Source: Paenimyroides ummariense (GTDB taxonomy: Bacteria > Bacteroidota > Bacteroidia > Flavobacteriales > Flavobacteriaceae). Taken from it: a stretch of DNA of 64,000 nt. Position numbers and translations under genes: made by a program. The notes below the pieces were generated by a model. It was not told the DNA's origin and did no database searches. It worked only from the letters and a program-made list of their open reading frames with translations. The DNA is taken from contig NZ_FOVI01000003.1 of NCBI RefSeq assembly GCF_900115115.1, forward strand, positions 124,001 through 188,000. The letters run 5' to 3'. Below, piece after piece: positions 9,363 to 18,540 of the stretch. Each line of letters opens with the position of its first letter. Positions within the stretch are counted from its first letter, which is position 1.

Positions 9363-10436
9363 ATGAAAATTATTGACTGGTACATATTAAAAAGATATCT
9401 GGGCACATTCTTTGTAATGATTCTGCTTTTTATTCCTATTGGAATTACGGTTGATGTTGCCGAAAAAATCAATAAAATATTAGAAAACGATATTGCTTTA
9501 ATTGATGTATTAACGTATTACGGCAATTTTACAATTTATTTTGCCAACATGCTTTTCCCGATATTTTTGTTTATTTCCATAATTTGGTTTACATCAAAAT
9601 TAGCATCGAATACGGAGATTGTTGCTATTTTAAGTTCGGGAATTTCGTATATGCGTTTTCTGCGTCCGTATATTATTGGTGCAACATTTATATCGATTTT
9701 CGCTTTATTAATGGGCTTTTTTATTGTTCCAAAAGCAAGTTTGGGTTATAACGATTTTAGATACAAATACTTAAAACGTAAAGAAGTTCGTGAAACGCAA
9801 AACGTATTCAAACAGCTCAATAAAAACGAATTCATTTTTGTAAGTAATTTTAGTTATAGTACTAAAACAGGCTATAATTTTACGTTAGAAAAGTTTAAAG
9901 GATTAAATCTGGTTTCAAAAATCGAAGCCGGACGAATTGTTTATAACGACAGCACAAAGGATTATACTTTATATAATTATCAAAAAAGAACGGTGGGAGT
10001 TCAAGATGATCAGATCGAAAAAGAATCTGAAAAGCGGATGAAGTTTAGTTTTGAAGTGGATGATTTAACACCTGCAATTTATGCTGCCGAGACTATGACA
10101 CTTTCTGAATTAAATCAATTCATAGAAAAAGAAAAAATGCGAGGATCATCAAACATCAATGCGTATATGGTGGTAAAATACAAAAAGTACAGCGTTCCGG
10201 TTTCAGCCTTTATCCTAACAATTATTGCGGTGGCGGTTTCGTCAATGAAGCGTCGCGGTGGAATGGGAGTAAACCTTGCCATGGGCATTGGTTTGGCGTT
10301 CACTTATATATTCTTCGATAAAATTTTCGGTACATTGGCAGAAGCCTCAAGTATCAATCCATTATTTGCAGTGTGGTTTCCAAATGTACTGTTCGGAATC
10401 CTTGCTGTTTATCTTTTAAATAATGCCAAACGTTAA
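9363..10436 (+). CDS. YjgP/YjgQ family permease (LptF/LptG-like)
   Basis: 357 residues. Family members LptF and LptG form the inner-membrane part of the LptB2FG ABC exporter, which lifts lipopolysaccharide out of the inner membrane. The layout fits: N-terminal helices near residues 10-35, 50-75 and 95-120, a periplasmic beta-jellyroll region (about 130-260), and three C-terminal helices (about 270-350). The start IIDWYILKRYLGTFF is typical of the family. Whether it plays the LptF or the LptG role cannot be read from the sequence. It lies 10 bases after tgt and overlaps the next gene by 14 bases. Confidence 0.88.
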   Translation: MKIIDWYILKRYLGTFFVMILLFIPIGITVDVAEKINKILENDIALIDVLTYYGNFTIYFANMLFPIFLFISIIWFTSKLASNTEIVAILSSGISYMRFLRPYIIGATFISIFALLMGFFIVPKASLGYNDFRYKYLKRKEVRETQNVFKQLNKNEFIFVSNFSYSTKTGYNFTLEKFKGLNLVSKIEAGRIVYNDSTKDYTLYNYQKRTVGVQDDQIEKESEKRMKFSFEVDDLTPAIYAAETMTLSELNQFIEKEKMRGSSNINAYMVVKYKKYSVPVSAFILTIIAVAVSSMKRRGGMGVNLAMGIGLAFTYIFFDKIFGTLAEASSINPLFAVWFPNVLFGILAVYLLNNAKR

Positions 10437-11307
10437 CTTAAAAAATCAGTTACATCTTCATTTAATCGTTTTCATTTGGGGATTTACCGCCATACTAGGT
10501 CATTTAATTACTTTAGAAGCCTTGCCTTTAGTTTTTACCAGAATAGCAATAGGTATCAGTGTAATTTTGTTTTATCTGCTGATTAAAAAAAAGAATCTGG
10601 CAATTGAACCAAAGGATATTTTTAGATTTTTTATCTTCGGATTTGTAATAGCCTTACATTGGTTAACGTTTTTCTACGCCATTAAAATTTCGAACATATC
10701 CATAACATTAGCCTGTCTTTCAACCGGAGCCTTTTTTACTTCGATATTAGAACCAATTTTCTATAAACGAAAGTTTATTCTATATGAAGTATTTTTAGGA
10801 TGCTTGGTTGTTGTTGGATTATTACTGATTTTTCAGTTCGAAACCCAATACAAAATGGGAATTTTGGTAGCTTTAACATCGGCTTTTTTATCGGCTTCGT
10901 TTTCGATCATCAACGGAAAATTGGCAAATACGCACGATAGTGTTGTAATAAGTTTTTATGAATTGGTAGGTGGATTGTTTATTTTGGCATGTTTCTTATT
11001 TTTTCAAGGAGGATTTACCGCAGAAAACTTCCACTTTCAACCAAACGATTATATCTGGTTAGGGATTTTAGGATCGATCTGTACGGCTTATCCGTTTATT
11101 GCAACCATTGACATAATGAAGTATTTATCGCCTTATACCATAATGCTAACCATAAATTTAGAACCTATTTACGGTATTTTACTGGCGGTTTTTTTATTTA
11201 AAGATCAGGAAAAAATGACACCCGCTTTTTACTTTGGCGCATTAATCATTCTGCTTACGGTATTGTTGAATGCCTATTTTAAAAATCGTAAAAAAGCATC
11301 GGTATAA
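10423..11307 (+). CDS. EamA/DMT-family transporter
   Basis: 294 residues with ten predicted membrane helices in two similar halves, the drug/metabolite transporter layout. It begins NLKNQLHLHLIVFIWGFTAILG and contains LEPIYGILLA in the second half, both typical of EamA proteins. The substrate is unknown; members export amino acids or other small metabolites. It overlaps the preceding permease by 14 bases, so it is probably co-transcribed with tgt and the permease and translationally coupled. Confidence 0.88.
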   Translation: MPNVNLKNQLHLHLIVFIWGFTAILGHLITLEALPLVFTRIAIGISVILFYLLIKKKNLAIEPKDIFRFFIFGFVIALHWLTFFYAIKISNISITLACLSTGAFFTSILEPIFYKRKFILYEVFLGCLVVVGLLLIFQFETQYKMGILVALTSAFLSASFSIINGKLANTHDSVVISFYELVGGLFILACFLFFQGGFTAENFHFQPNDYIWLGILGSICTAYPFIATIDIMKYLSPYTIMLTINLEPIYGILLAVFLFKDQEKMTPAFYFGALIILLTVLLNAYFKNRKKASV

Positions 11308-11319
11308 TTATAAAAACGC

Positions 11320-11327
11320 TATATTTG
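11320..11327 (+). promoter_or_regulatory. Predicted accA promoter, -7 element
   Basis: TATATTTG lies 33 bases before the accA start and just after the stop of the preceding transporter gene. Confidence 0.6.
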
Positions 11328-11360
11328 TAGCTGCAAAACACATAAAATAGTAAAGGGTTT

Positions 11361-12314
11361 ATGGAGTATTTAGATTTCGAATTACCTATTAAAGAGTTAA
11401 ACGAACAATTAGATAAATGCCAGATTATTGGTGAAGAATCTGATGTGGATGTTACAGAAACTTGTAAGAATATCGAAAAGAAATTAGAAGAAACCAAAAA
11501 AGAAATATACGGTAACTTAAATGCTTGGCAGCGTGTACAATTATCGCGTCATCCAAACCGTCCTTATACATTAGACTATATCAATGCCATTTGTGGTGAT
11601 TCGTTTTTAGAACTTTTTGGCGACAGAGGTGTTAAAGACGATAAAGCAATGATTGGAGGTTTGGGTAAAATTGGCGATCAGTCGTTCATGTTCATCGGTC
11701 AGCAAAAAGGAACCAACACAAAAACACGTCAGTACCGTAATTTTGGTATGGCAAACCCTGAAGGCTACCGCAAAGCCTTACGTTTAATGCGAATGGCAGA
11801 AAAATTCAACGTGCCTGTTGTAACTTTTGTTGATACTCCGGGAGCTTATCCAGGTTTAGAAGCCGAAGAACGTGGGCAAGGTGAAGCTATTGCACGCAAT
11901 ATTTTTGAAATGTTCCGTATTAAAGTGCCAATCATCGTTATTATTGTTGGTGAAGGTGCTTCTGGTGGTGCATTGGGAATTGGTGTTGGCGATAAAGTAT
12001 TTATGTTAGAAAACACTTGGTATTCTGTAATTTCGCCTGAATCTTGTTCATCGATTTTATTCCGCAGTTGGGAATATAAAGAGATTGCTGCAGATGCTTT
12101 AAAATTAACATCGGTTGACATGAAGAAAAATCATTTGATTGATGATGTAATTCCTGAACCATTGGGTGGCGCACATTACGATCGTGCAGCTACTTTTGAA
12201 ACAGTTAAGAAAACTATAGTTAAAACATATAACGAATTATCTAAAAAGAACATCAATACCTTAATTGATGAACGTATGGATAAATACTCTAAAATGGGTG
12301 AATTTTCAGAATAA
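11361..12314 (+). CDS. accA: Acetyl-CoA carboxylase carboxyltransferase subunit alpha
   Basis: Alpha subunit of the carboxyltransferase that moves CO2 from biotin to acetyl-CoA, giving malonyl-CoA for fatty-acid synthesis; it works with AccD. 317 residues. An N-terminal coiled segment (about 1-60) leads into the crotonase-like domain with [39 protein letters not shown] and [14 protein letters not shown]. The subunit gene accD is not in the window, as is common in this phylum. It has its own promoter and terminator. Confidence 0.97.
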   Translation: MEYLDFELPIKELNEQLDKCQIIGEESDVDVTETCKNIEKKLEETKKEIYGNLNAWQRVQLSRHPNRPYTLDYINAICGDSFLELFGDRGVKDDKAMIGGLGKIGDQSFMFIGQQKGTNTKTRQYRNFGMANPEGYRKALRLMRMAEKFNVPVVTFVDTPGAYPGLEAEERGQGEAIARNIFEMFRIKVPIIVIIVGEGASGGALGIGVGDKVFMLENTWYSVISPESCSSILFRSWEYKEIAADALKLTSVDMKKNHLIDDVIPEPLGGAHYDRAATFETVKKTIVKTYNELSKKNINTLIDERMDKYSKMGEFSE

Positions 12315-12331
12315 TTCAGAACTATAAAATA

Positions 12332-12368
12332 AAAAAAAGCTGGACATTTTGTTCAGCTTTTTGTTTTA
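12332..12368 (+). terminator. Intrinsic terminator of accA
   Basis: AAAGCTGgAC pairs with GTtCAGCTTT around an ATTTT-type loop and is followed by T-rich sequence. Confidence 0.75.
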
Positions 12369-12465
12369 TTTAAATTAATTTATCAACACCAAAATATTTT
12401 CAATTTTACCAAATAGTTAATAAGTTTAGTTGGTAAAATAGTTTTAAAAAAACTAAATTCGCTTT

Positions 12466-13992
12466 ATGGAACAAGAGAAAGTATTAAGTACGAATTTTAA
12501 AACCAATCAGAATATAATTTCCTTAGAAAAAGGAAAAATTCCGCCGCAAGCAGTTGATTTAGAAGAAGCTGTGCTGGGCGCAATGATGATTGATAAAAAA
12601 GGAGTTGATGAAGCGATTGATATTTTAAAACCCGATGCATTTTATAAAGATGCCCACAAGCATATTTACGATGCTATTGAAATGCTTTTTAAAGCCAGCC
12701 AGCCAATTGATATTTTAACGGTTTCAACCCAGTTAAGAAAAAACGGAAAATTAGAATTAGTAGGTGGCGATTTCTACTTAATTAATCTTACACAGAAAAT
12801 TGCGTCGTCGGCGCATATCGAGTTCCATTCGCGTATTATTTTACAGAAATTCATTCAACGCAGTCTGATTAAAATTTCGGCAGAAATTATAGAAGATGCG
12901 TATGATGAATCTTCGGATATTTTTGAATTGTTAGATCAGGCAGAATCTAAACTATACGATGTAACGCAAGGAAACATTAAGAAAAGTACCGAAACTGCTC
13001 AATCATTAGTTGCACAAGCAAAAAAACGTATCGAAGAAATTGGTAAACGAGAAGGTTTATCGGGCTTGCCGACAGGTTTTCATAAATTAGACGGGTTAAC
13101 ATCTGGTTGGCAACCATCTGATTTAATTATTATTGCTGCACGTCCCGGTATGGGTAAAACGGCGTTTGTACTTTCTATGGCTAGAAATATTGCCATTGAT
13201 GCCAATAAAGGTGTGGCTTTCTTTTCGTTAGAGATGTCGAGTGTGCAGTTAATTACCCGTTTAATTTCATCGGAAACCGGTTTATCTTCTGAAAAATTGA
13301 GAACCGGAAAATTAGAGCAACACGAATGGGAGCAATTGAACGTGAAGGTAAAAGATTTAGAAAAAGCACCTTTATTTATAGATGATACGCCTTCGCTATC
13401 GATATTCGATTTACGTGCAAAAGCGCGTCGTTTAAAGTCGCAATACGATATTCAATTGATCATTATTGACTATTTACAGTTAATGACAGCCGGTGGAAAT
13501 GGAAAAGGAGGCGGAAACCGTGAACAGGAAATTTCTACCATTTCGCGTAACTTAAAAGGTTTGGCAAAAGAGTTAGATATTCCGGTTATTGCACTTTCGC
13601 AGTTATCGCGTGCGGTTGAAACCCGTGGATCTTCAAAACGCCCATTGCTTTCAGATTTACGTGAATCGGGAGCTATTGAGCAGGATGCCGATATTGTATC
13701 GTTTATTTACCGACCTGAATATTATAAAATTGATGTTTGGGACGATGATGAACAAAGCCCGACAGAAGGTCAGGCAGAATTTATCGTGGCAAAACACCGT
13801 AATGGTGGTTTAGATAACATACGATTGAAATTCCTTGGTAAGTTTGGTAAGTTTGATAATTTAGATGATGCCTTTATGCCTTTTGATGAATTTCCATCGA
13901 GCATGAATGATCGAAATTTAACAAATGATCTACCGCCAAGCGATCAGATTTTTGGTAGCAGTTTTAGTGATGACAGCGATGTTCCTTTTTAA
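12466..13992 (+). CDS. dnaB: Replicative DNA helicase
   Basis: Hexameric 5'-3' helicase that unwinds DNA at the replication fork and recruits primase. 508 residues. The N-terminal DnaB domain (about 25-130) begins PPQAVDLEEAVLGAMMID. The RecA-like C-terminal domain has Walker A ARPGMGKTA (around 225-233), FFSLEMS, Walker B IIIDYLQLM, ALSQLSRAVETR and the arginine-finger region DLRESGAIEQDAD. There is no intein. It ends in an acidic low-complexity tail. It probably forms a single-gene unit, closed by the strong hairpin shared with the convergent WYL gene. Confidence 0.98.
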   Translation: MEQEKVLSTNFKTNQNIISLEKGKIPPQAVDLEEAVLGAMMIDKKGVDEAIDILKPDAFYKDAHKHIYDAIEMLFKASQPIDILTVSTQLRKNGKLELVGGDFYLINLTQKIASSAHIEFHSRIILQKFIQRSLIKISAEIIEDAYDESSDIFELLDQAESKLYDVTQGNIKKSTETAQSLVAQAKKRIEEIGKREGLSGLPTGFHKLDGLTSGWQPSDLIIIAARPGMGKTAFVLSMARNIAIDANKGVAFFSLEMSSVQLITRLISSETGLSSEKLRTGKLEQHEWEQLNVKVKDLEKAPLFIDDTPSLSIFDLRAKARRLKSQYDIQLIIIDYLQLMTAGGNGKGGGNREQEISTISRNLKGLAKELDIPVIALSQLSRAVETRGSSKRPLLSDLRESGAIEQDADIVSFIYRPEYYKIDVWDDDEQSPTEGQAEFIVAKHRNGGLDNIRLKFLGKFGKFDNLDDAFMPFDEFPSSMNDRNLTNDLPPSDQIFGSSFSDDSDVPF

Positions 13993-13997
13993 AATAT

Positions 13998-14024
13998 AAA
14001 GTCCGAAGAAATTCTTCGGACTTT
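13998..14024. terminator. Bidirectional terminator hairpin
   Basis: AAAGTCCGAAG (13998-14008) and CTTCGGACTTT (14014-14024) form an 11-bp perfect stem between two convergent genes. Confidence 0.8.
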
Positions 14025-14025
14025 A

Positions 14026-15051
14026 TTATGAATCATTTTCTGTGTTGTAAATTCTATTATTCTTTGCAACTCTATATTGAATCAGTCTTCTTAAATTTCT
14101 TGGACCCAAAACTTCAACGCATTCGCCAAATCCTAAAATTTCACGTTCTAATTCAAAATTTGGGATCACATCAATACGCACAATCATTCCAGTTTCATCT
14201 TCCTGAAGAATTTGTTGTGAATGATGAAGCGGTTTGGTTTTTACATACGGAGCGTTTTTAAGATTAAACTTTAAAATAACCTTTTGCGGACGGTCTTTTA
14301 CACTGCGTGTTACACCAATACATTCACTAAAATAGGTTTCAAAATCGATCCCTTCGTAAGGTTTAAAAAGGTTGGTGTCTAATTCGTAAAAAGCTTCTAT
14401 TCGATCTAAAGCCAAAGTCACCAAAAGTTTTCCTTTATTGTTTCGAGTGATTAAAAACCAGCGGTTTCGATATTCTTTCAATAAATACGGATGATAAATT
14501 TCTTTAATTGCCTGTTTAGATTTGAATGATTTATATTCAATCAACAACGGTTTTTTGTTTAAAATTGCCTGATACAACCTGCTTAAATGATCAATTCCCT
14601 TTAACTGTTTATTATCTTCAAATTGAATGTAATTTGGAGTTTTCTTTGCCGATTTGTAAATGTTGTTCTCCAATTTGGCAATCAATTCGCTCATTTCATC
14701 AAAATACTGAAAACCGTTAAACTGTTTTAAAAGGGAAACAATTTCCTTCATTTTATCAACATCTTCTTCTTTAATTGGCGATTTTGTGATTGAATATTCC
14801 GGATCCTCGTAACTGTAAAATTTACGGTCGGTTACCACAATTGGCGCATTGTATCCCAACTTGTCACTACGCATAAACTGAATATCAGCCTGAATAGTTC
14901 GTTTGCTAACACCGGTTGTAATACCTTCAAATTCGTACAAAGCATCCGAAACTTTTTCAATCAAATCTTCCAATGTCCATTTTCTGTAACGATTTTGTAA
15001 ACATTTATCAATGGTTTTATATCTAATTAAAGCCGATTTGTTGGTTGCCAT
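14026..15051 (-). CDS. WYL-domain transcriptional regulator of the RNA-repair operon
   Basis: 341 residues. The N-terminal winged helix-turn-helix (about 1-75) includes KWTLEDLIEKVSDAL and VSKRTIQADIQFMR. The WYL domain spans about 165-245, with LLIEYKSF, HPYLLKEYRNRWFLI (NRWFLI is the WYL-type core) and LALDRIEAF, and a C-terminal WCX-type extension follows (FELEREILGFGECVEVLGP). WYL domains are ligand sensors, in several cases of nucleotides or nucleic acid, linked to stress and defence regulation. It is divergent from the nucleotidyltransferase/rtcB operon across 206 bases that hold two similar operator-like sites. That it regulates the operon is inference from this arrangement. Confidence 0.92.
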   Translation of the reverse strand: MATNKSALIRYKTIDKCLQNRYRKWTLEDLIEKVSDALYEFEGITTGVSKRTIQADIQFMRSDKLGYNAPIVVTDRKFYSYEDPEYSITKSPIKEEDVDKMKEIVSLLKQFNGFQYFDEMSELIAKLENNIYKSAKKTPNYIQFEDNKQLKGIDHLSRLYQAILNKKPLLIEYKSFKSKQAIKEIYHPYLLKEYRNRWFLITRNNKGKLLVTLALDRIEAFYELDTNLFKPYEGIDFETYFSECIGVTRSVKDRPQKVILKFNLKNAPYVKTKPLHHSQQILQEDETGMIVRIDVIPNFELEREILGFGECVEVLGPRNLRRLIQYRVAKNNRIYNTENDS

Positions 15052-15091
15052 AGTTATTTGGTGTTAAAAATCAATCAAAAATACAATTTAA

Positions 15092-15110
15092 TGCGCGATG
15101 TATTTGCGTA
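15092..15110. promoter_or_regulatory. Operator-like site A (WYL gene side)
   Basis: TGCGCGATGTATTTGCGTA. It matches site B (15202-15220) at 13 of 19 positions, including the TTGCGTA end, and lies about 40 bases upstream of the WYL start, where autoregulation would act. Confidence 0.4.
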
Positions 15111-15201
15111 GTTTGATTTATAATTTTGAATGTTTAATAATATTTAGTTTCAATTATTTGATATTTAGTTATTTATAAAATTATTTTAATATTTTTTTAT
15201 T

Positions 15202-15220
15202 TACGCATTTAAATTGCGTA
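15202..15220. promoter_or_regulatory. Operator-like site B (nucleotidyltransferase/rtcB side)
   Basis: TACGCATTTAAATTGCGTA is a dyad: TACGCA and TGCGTA arms seven bases apart. It sits just upstream of a -7-like CATCTTTG (15231-15238) and 37 bases before the ATG of the first operon gene, a position suited to control of the promoter. Confidence 0.45.
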
Positions 15221-15257
15221 GTAAGGCGGTCATCTTTGTAATGTAAAAAGCAATATT

Positions 15258-16037
15258 ATGAAAAAAGTAATAGTTGAAAAACTTAATGAAATAGAAAAGG
15301 AGAAAGGAATAAAAATACTTTTTGCTGTAGAATCGGGTAGTAGAGGTTGGGGATTTTTATCAGCAGATAGTGATTTTGATGTTCGATTTATTTATGTGAA
15401 ACCAAAAAAACATTATTTGCATATTAATGAACAGTCAGATTTTTTTGACTTTCCAATTAATAATGAACTTGATATCAATGGTTGGGATTTAAAGAAATTT
15501 CTAAAGCTGTTATATGCTTCAAATGCAACGCCGTTTGAATGGATGCAATCGCCAATTATCTATCAAAAAGAAGAAAATTCCTTTAATTTAATCAAAGAAT
15601 TACTTCCAAATTATTTTTGCCAGCAAACTTTAATACATCACTATTTAGGTTTGGTTCATAAAAAAATGGAAGTGCTTAACGAGGAAAATATTCGGTTGAA
15701 AGATTTCTTTTATATATACAGATCGCTATTAGCCGCAAGATTTGCGATTGAAATTAATCAGTTTCCACCTATGGAATTTTCAAAACTAATGAGTTTGATA
15801 GATGATGAATCACTGATAGAAGAAACAAATCGATTGCTGGCTGTAAAGAAAAATGCAAGTGAAAAATATATTGATAAGATCAATTTAGAATTGATTGATT
15901 ACTTGAAAGTTACTTATAAAGAACTTTCAGATTCTAAAAAAATAAAACGTAAAGGAACATTTGATATAGAATATTTAAATGAAACCTTTTATAAAATAAT
16001 AACAGATGCTGACGATAGATGTTTTAAAGAAAAATAA
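15258..16037 (+). CDS. Polymerase-beta-type nucleotidyltransferase 1 (RlaP-like, COG3541 type), RNA-repair operon
   Basis: 259 residues. The catalytic core has GSRGWG (residues 27-32), paired metal-binding aspartates D39 and D41 in DSDFDVRF, and a likely third acid D72 in ELDINGWDL, followed by KKFLKLLYASNATPFEWM. This layout fits the predicted nucleotidyltransferase family named RlaP, found next to RNA ligases. All catalytic acids are present, so it is probably active in adding nucleotides to RNA ends or modifying them; the substrate is unknown. It is the first gene after the regulated promoter and overlaps the next gene by 32 bases, indicating coupled translation. Confidence 0.85.
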   Translation: MKKVIVEKLNEIEKEKGIKILFAVESGSRGWGFLSADSDFDVRFIYVKPKKHYLHINEQSDFFDFPINNELDINGWDLKKFLKLLYASNATPFEWMQSPIIYQKEENSFNLIKELLPNYFCQQTLIHHYLGLVHKKMEVLNEENIRLKDFFYIYRSLLAARFAIEINQFPPMEFSKLMSLIDDESLIEETNRLLAVKKNASEKYIDKINLELIDYLKVTYKELSDSKKIKRKGTFDIEYLNETFYKIITDADDRCFKEK

Positions 16038-17064
16038 CCTGATTCTTTTCGAAGGTATTTCGGGAAGTAAGGCTTATGGTTTAAGTACAGAAAAATCGGA
16101 TACAGATATTCGAGGTGTTTTCTACATGCCTAAAAGTGATTTTTACGGACTTAATTATATCCCACAAGTAAGTAACGAAACCAACGATATTGTTTATTAC
16201 GAATTAGGGAGATTTATTGAGCTTCTTTCTAAAAATAATCCAAACATTTTAGAAATGTTAGCAACACCAGAACATTGTATCTTACATAAAAGTGATTTAA
16301 TGAATGATATAAAAGTTAGCGATTTTCTTTCACTTTTAACTAAAGATACTTTTGTGGGTTACGCTTTGTCACAGGTAAAAAAGGCAAAGGGTTTAAACAA
16401 GAAAATGTTTCATCCAATAGATAAGGAACGAAAATCAGTTTTAGATTTTTGTTATGTTGTAGAAAACGGTAAAACAATTGAATTACATGCTTGGTTAACG
16501 GCTAATAAACTAAATCAAGAAAATTGTGGTTTAAGTAAGCTTAATCATTTAAAAGATACTTATAACCTTTTCTACGATTTTAAAGATGATCTATACAATG
16601 GAATATGTAGCGGAGAAAATTCAAACGAAGTAACATTAAGCAGTATTCCAAAAAATACAACATCATCAATATTATTGTATTTTAATAAAGATGCATATTC
16701 TACTTATTGTAAAAAATACAGTGAATATTGGGAATGGGTTTCAAAGCGAAATATTGATCGATTTCAATCGAACAAAATGCACGGAAAAGGTTATGATGCT
16801 AAAAACATGATGCATACCATACGTTTGTTACAAGTGGCTTTAAAAATTTTTAAGGAAGGTAAATTACTAATAGAAGTTGAAAACAGAGATGAATTATTAG
16901 AAATAAAATCTGGAAAATACAGTTATGAAGAAGTTGTGAAAATGGCTGATGATTTAATAGTTGATATAGAACATTATTATGAAAAATCGACATTCATGAC
17001 AGCTCCCGATTTAAATAAAATTGAAAATTTATTGGTTAAACTTCGTTTAAAATTATACAATTAA
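16006..17064 (+). CDS. Polymerase-beta-type nucleotidyltransferase 2 (RlaP-like), RNA-repair operon
   Basis: 352 residues, about 90 longer than its upstream neighbour and only distantly similar to it. The core motif is GISGSKAYGLSTEKSDTDI, with aspartates D32 and D34, then NDIVYYELGRFIELL, which aligns with the third-acid region of the upstream protein (D61). The signature KNNPNILEML follows. The C-terminal half has a helical region with HGKGYDAKNMMHTIRLL, which could be an RNA- or nucleotide-binding part. It starts inside the previous gene and stops 2 bases before rtcB, so the three proteins are almost certainly made together. The exact reaction is unknown. Confidence 0.85.
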   Translation: MLTIDVLKKNNLILFEGISGSKAYGLSTEKSDTDIRGVFYMPKSDFYGLNYIPQVSNETNDIVYYELGRFIELLSKNNPNILEMLATPEHCILHKSDLMNDIKVSDFLSLLTKDTFVGYALSQVKKAKGLNKKMFHPIDKERKSVLDFCYVVENGKTIELHAWLTANKLNQENCGLSKLNHLKDTYNLFYDFKDDLYNGICSGENSNEVTLSSIPKNTTSSILLYFNKDAYSTYCKKYSEYWEWVSKRNIDRFQSNKMHGKGYDAKNMMHTIRLLQVALKIFKEGKLLIEVENRDELLEIKSGKYSYEEVVKMADDLIVDIEHYYEKSTFMTAPDLNKIENLLVKLRLKLYN

Positions 17065-17066
17065 TC

Positions 17067-18488
17067 ATGAAAAAAATAACAGGAAAAGACTTATTGCGTA
17101 TAGGTTTTGAAGAAAATATCATTTTAGGAAAAACATTAGATTTTTGTAAAAACTACAAAGGATCTTTAAATAAAGGCGAGATGTTGAACATTTTAAAAAA
17201 CGTTATTGAAAAGCCTATAGATACATTTGAAACATCAGCTTTTTATTCTTTGGCACAACAAATTATCGCGTTGCAAAAAGAAATGGATAGTGATACCATT
17301 CCGTTAGAAACAAATCCTAAACCTTATACTGTTTTTGGTAGCAATTATATTGAAGAAGGAGCCAGAAAGCAAATGGAAATTGCTATGAAACTGCCTGTTT
17401 CGGTTGCTGGTGCTTTAATGCCCGATGCACATCAGGGTTACGGCTTGCCGATTGGTGGAGTCTTGGCAACCAGAAACGCGATTATTCCGTATGGTGTGGG
17501 GGTTGATATTGGTTGCAGAATGGCACTTTCTATCTATGATATGGAAGAATCGTTTTTCGAAGAAAATCAATCAAAGTTTAAGCGGGAGTTAATCGCACAA
17601 TCAAATTTTGGGGCAGGAAATGGATTTCGAGGTCAGTATAGATTTGATCACAGAGTTTTGGAAAATCAATTGTTTAATGAAAATCCGCTTTTAAAGAATT
17701 TAAAGGATAAAGCATGGGCGCAATTAGGAAGTTCGGGTGGTGGAAACCATTTTGTGGAATTTGGTATCATTGAATTTGCAGAACGTGATGAGCAACTGAA
17801 TATAGAAAAAGGTAAATATGTGGCTTTGTTAACGCATTCAGGTTCTCGTGGTTTTGGTGCTACCATTGCCGGACATTATACGCAGTTAGCTAAAAAAGTT
17901 TGTAAGTTGCCTCAGGAAGCTAAAAATCTGGCTTATTTTGATTTGAATTCAACCGAAGGTCAGGAATATTGGCTGGCTATGAATTTGGCGGGAGATTACG
18001 CATCGGCTTGTCATGAAGTGATCCATCAAAAAATGCAAAAAGCGTTAGGTGTAGAAGTTTTAGCTAAGGTTGAAAATCATCATAATTTTGCTTGGAAAGA
18101 ACAGTGGAATGGGGAAGAAGTGATTGTTCACCGAAAAGGAGCAACGCCTGCAAGTAAAGATGTTATGGGAATTATTCCGGGATCTATGACTGCACCGGGG
18201 TTTTTAGTCCGTGGAAAAGGCGAGCCCGAAGCTATTCAGTCGGCATCGCATGGAGCCGGACGACAAATGAGCAGAACACAGGCAAAAAAAGAAATTTCTA
18301 AAACCGATTTTAAAGCTATTTTAAAAGATCATAATGTAACTTTGATTGGAGCCGGTTTAGATGAAGCACCTATGGCTTATAAAGATATTCATCAGGTTAT
18401 GGAAGCTCAAAAAAATCTTATTGATGTTGTGGCTACATTTACGCCCAAAATGGTTCGTATGGCAGATGACGGAAGTAGAGAGGATTAA
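17067..18488 (+). CDS. rtcB: RNA-splicing ligase RtcB
   Basis: GTP- and Mn-dependent ligase that joins RNA 2',3'-cyclic phosphate or 3'-phosphate ends to 5'-OH ends. 473 residues. Key motifs are all present: MPDAHQG (118-124), GVDIGC with metal ligands D147 and C150, GGGNHF (224-229, H228), HSGSRG (257-262, H257), ENHHN (336-340), HRKGATPA (355-362) and SHGAGR (394-399) with the predicted guanylated histidine H395. It should be active. Neither RtcA nor archease is encoded nearby; its partners here are the two nucleotidyltransferases. It is the last gene of the operon, followed by a terminator. Confidence 0.97.
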   Translation: MKKITGKDLLRIGFEENIILGKTLDFCKNYKGSLNKGEMLNILKNVIEKPIDTFETSAFYSLAQQIIALQKEMDSDTIPLETNPKPYTVFGSNYIEEGARKQMEIAMKLPVSVAGALMPDAHQGYGLPIGGVLATRNAIIPYGVGVDIGCRMALSIYDMEESFFEENQSKFKRELIAQSNFGAGNGFRGQYRFDHRVLENQLFNENPLLKNLKDKAWAQLGSSGGGNHFVEFGIIEFAERDEQLNIEKGKYVALLTHSGSRGFGATIAGHYTQLAKKVCKLPQEAKNLAYFDLNSTEGQEYWLAMNLAGDYASACHEVIHQKMQKALGVEVLAKVENHHNFAWKEQWNGEEVIVHRKGATPASKDVMGIIPGSMTAPGFLVRGKGEPEAIQSASHGAGRQMSRTQAKKEISKTDFKAILKDHNVTLIGAGLDEAPMAYKDIHQVMEAQKNLIDVVATFTPKMVRMADDGSRED

Positions 18489-18503
18489 TTTTTAGTTTGT
18501 TAG

Positions 18504-18540
18504 AAAGCGTTGTGAATATTAGTTTTACAACGCTTTTTTT
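18504..18540. terminator. Terminator after rtcB
   Basis: AAAGCGTTGT (18504-18513) pairs with ACAACGCTTT (18527-18536), followed by a T-run. It overlaps the end of the convergent secreted-protein gene. Confidence 0.8.

Noticed and set aside
15258..17064. Toxin-antitoxin module of the MNT/HEPN type for the nucleotidyltransferase pair
   Set aside because: Both proteins are much longer than MNT antitoxins, there is no HEPN partner, and they are operonic with RtcB under a WYL gene.
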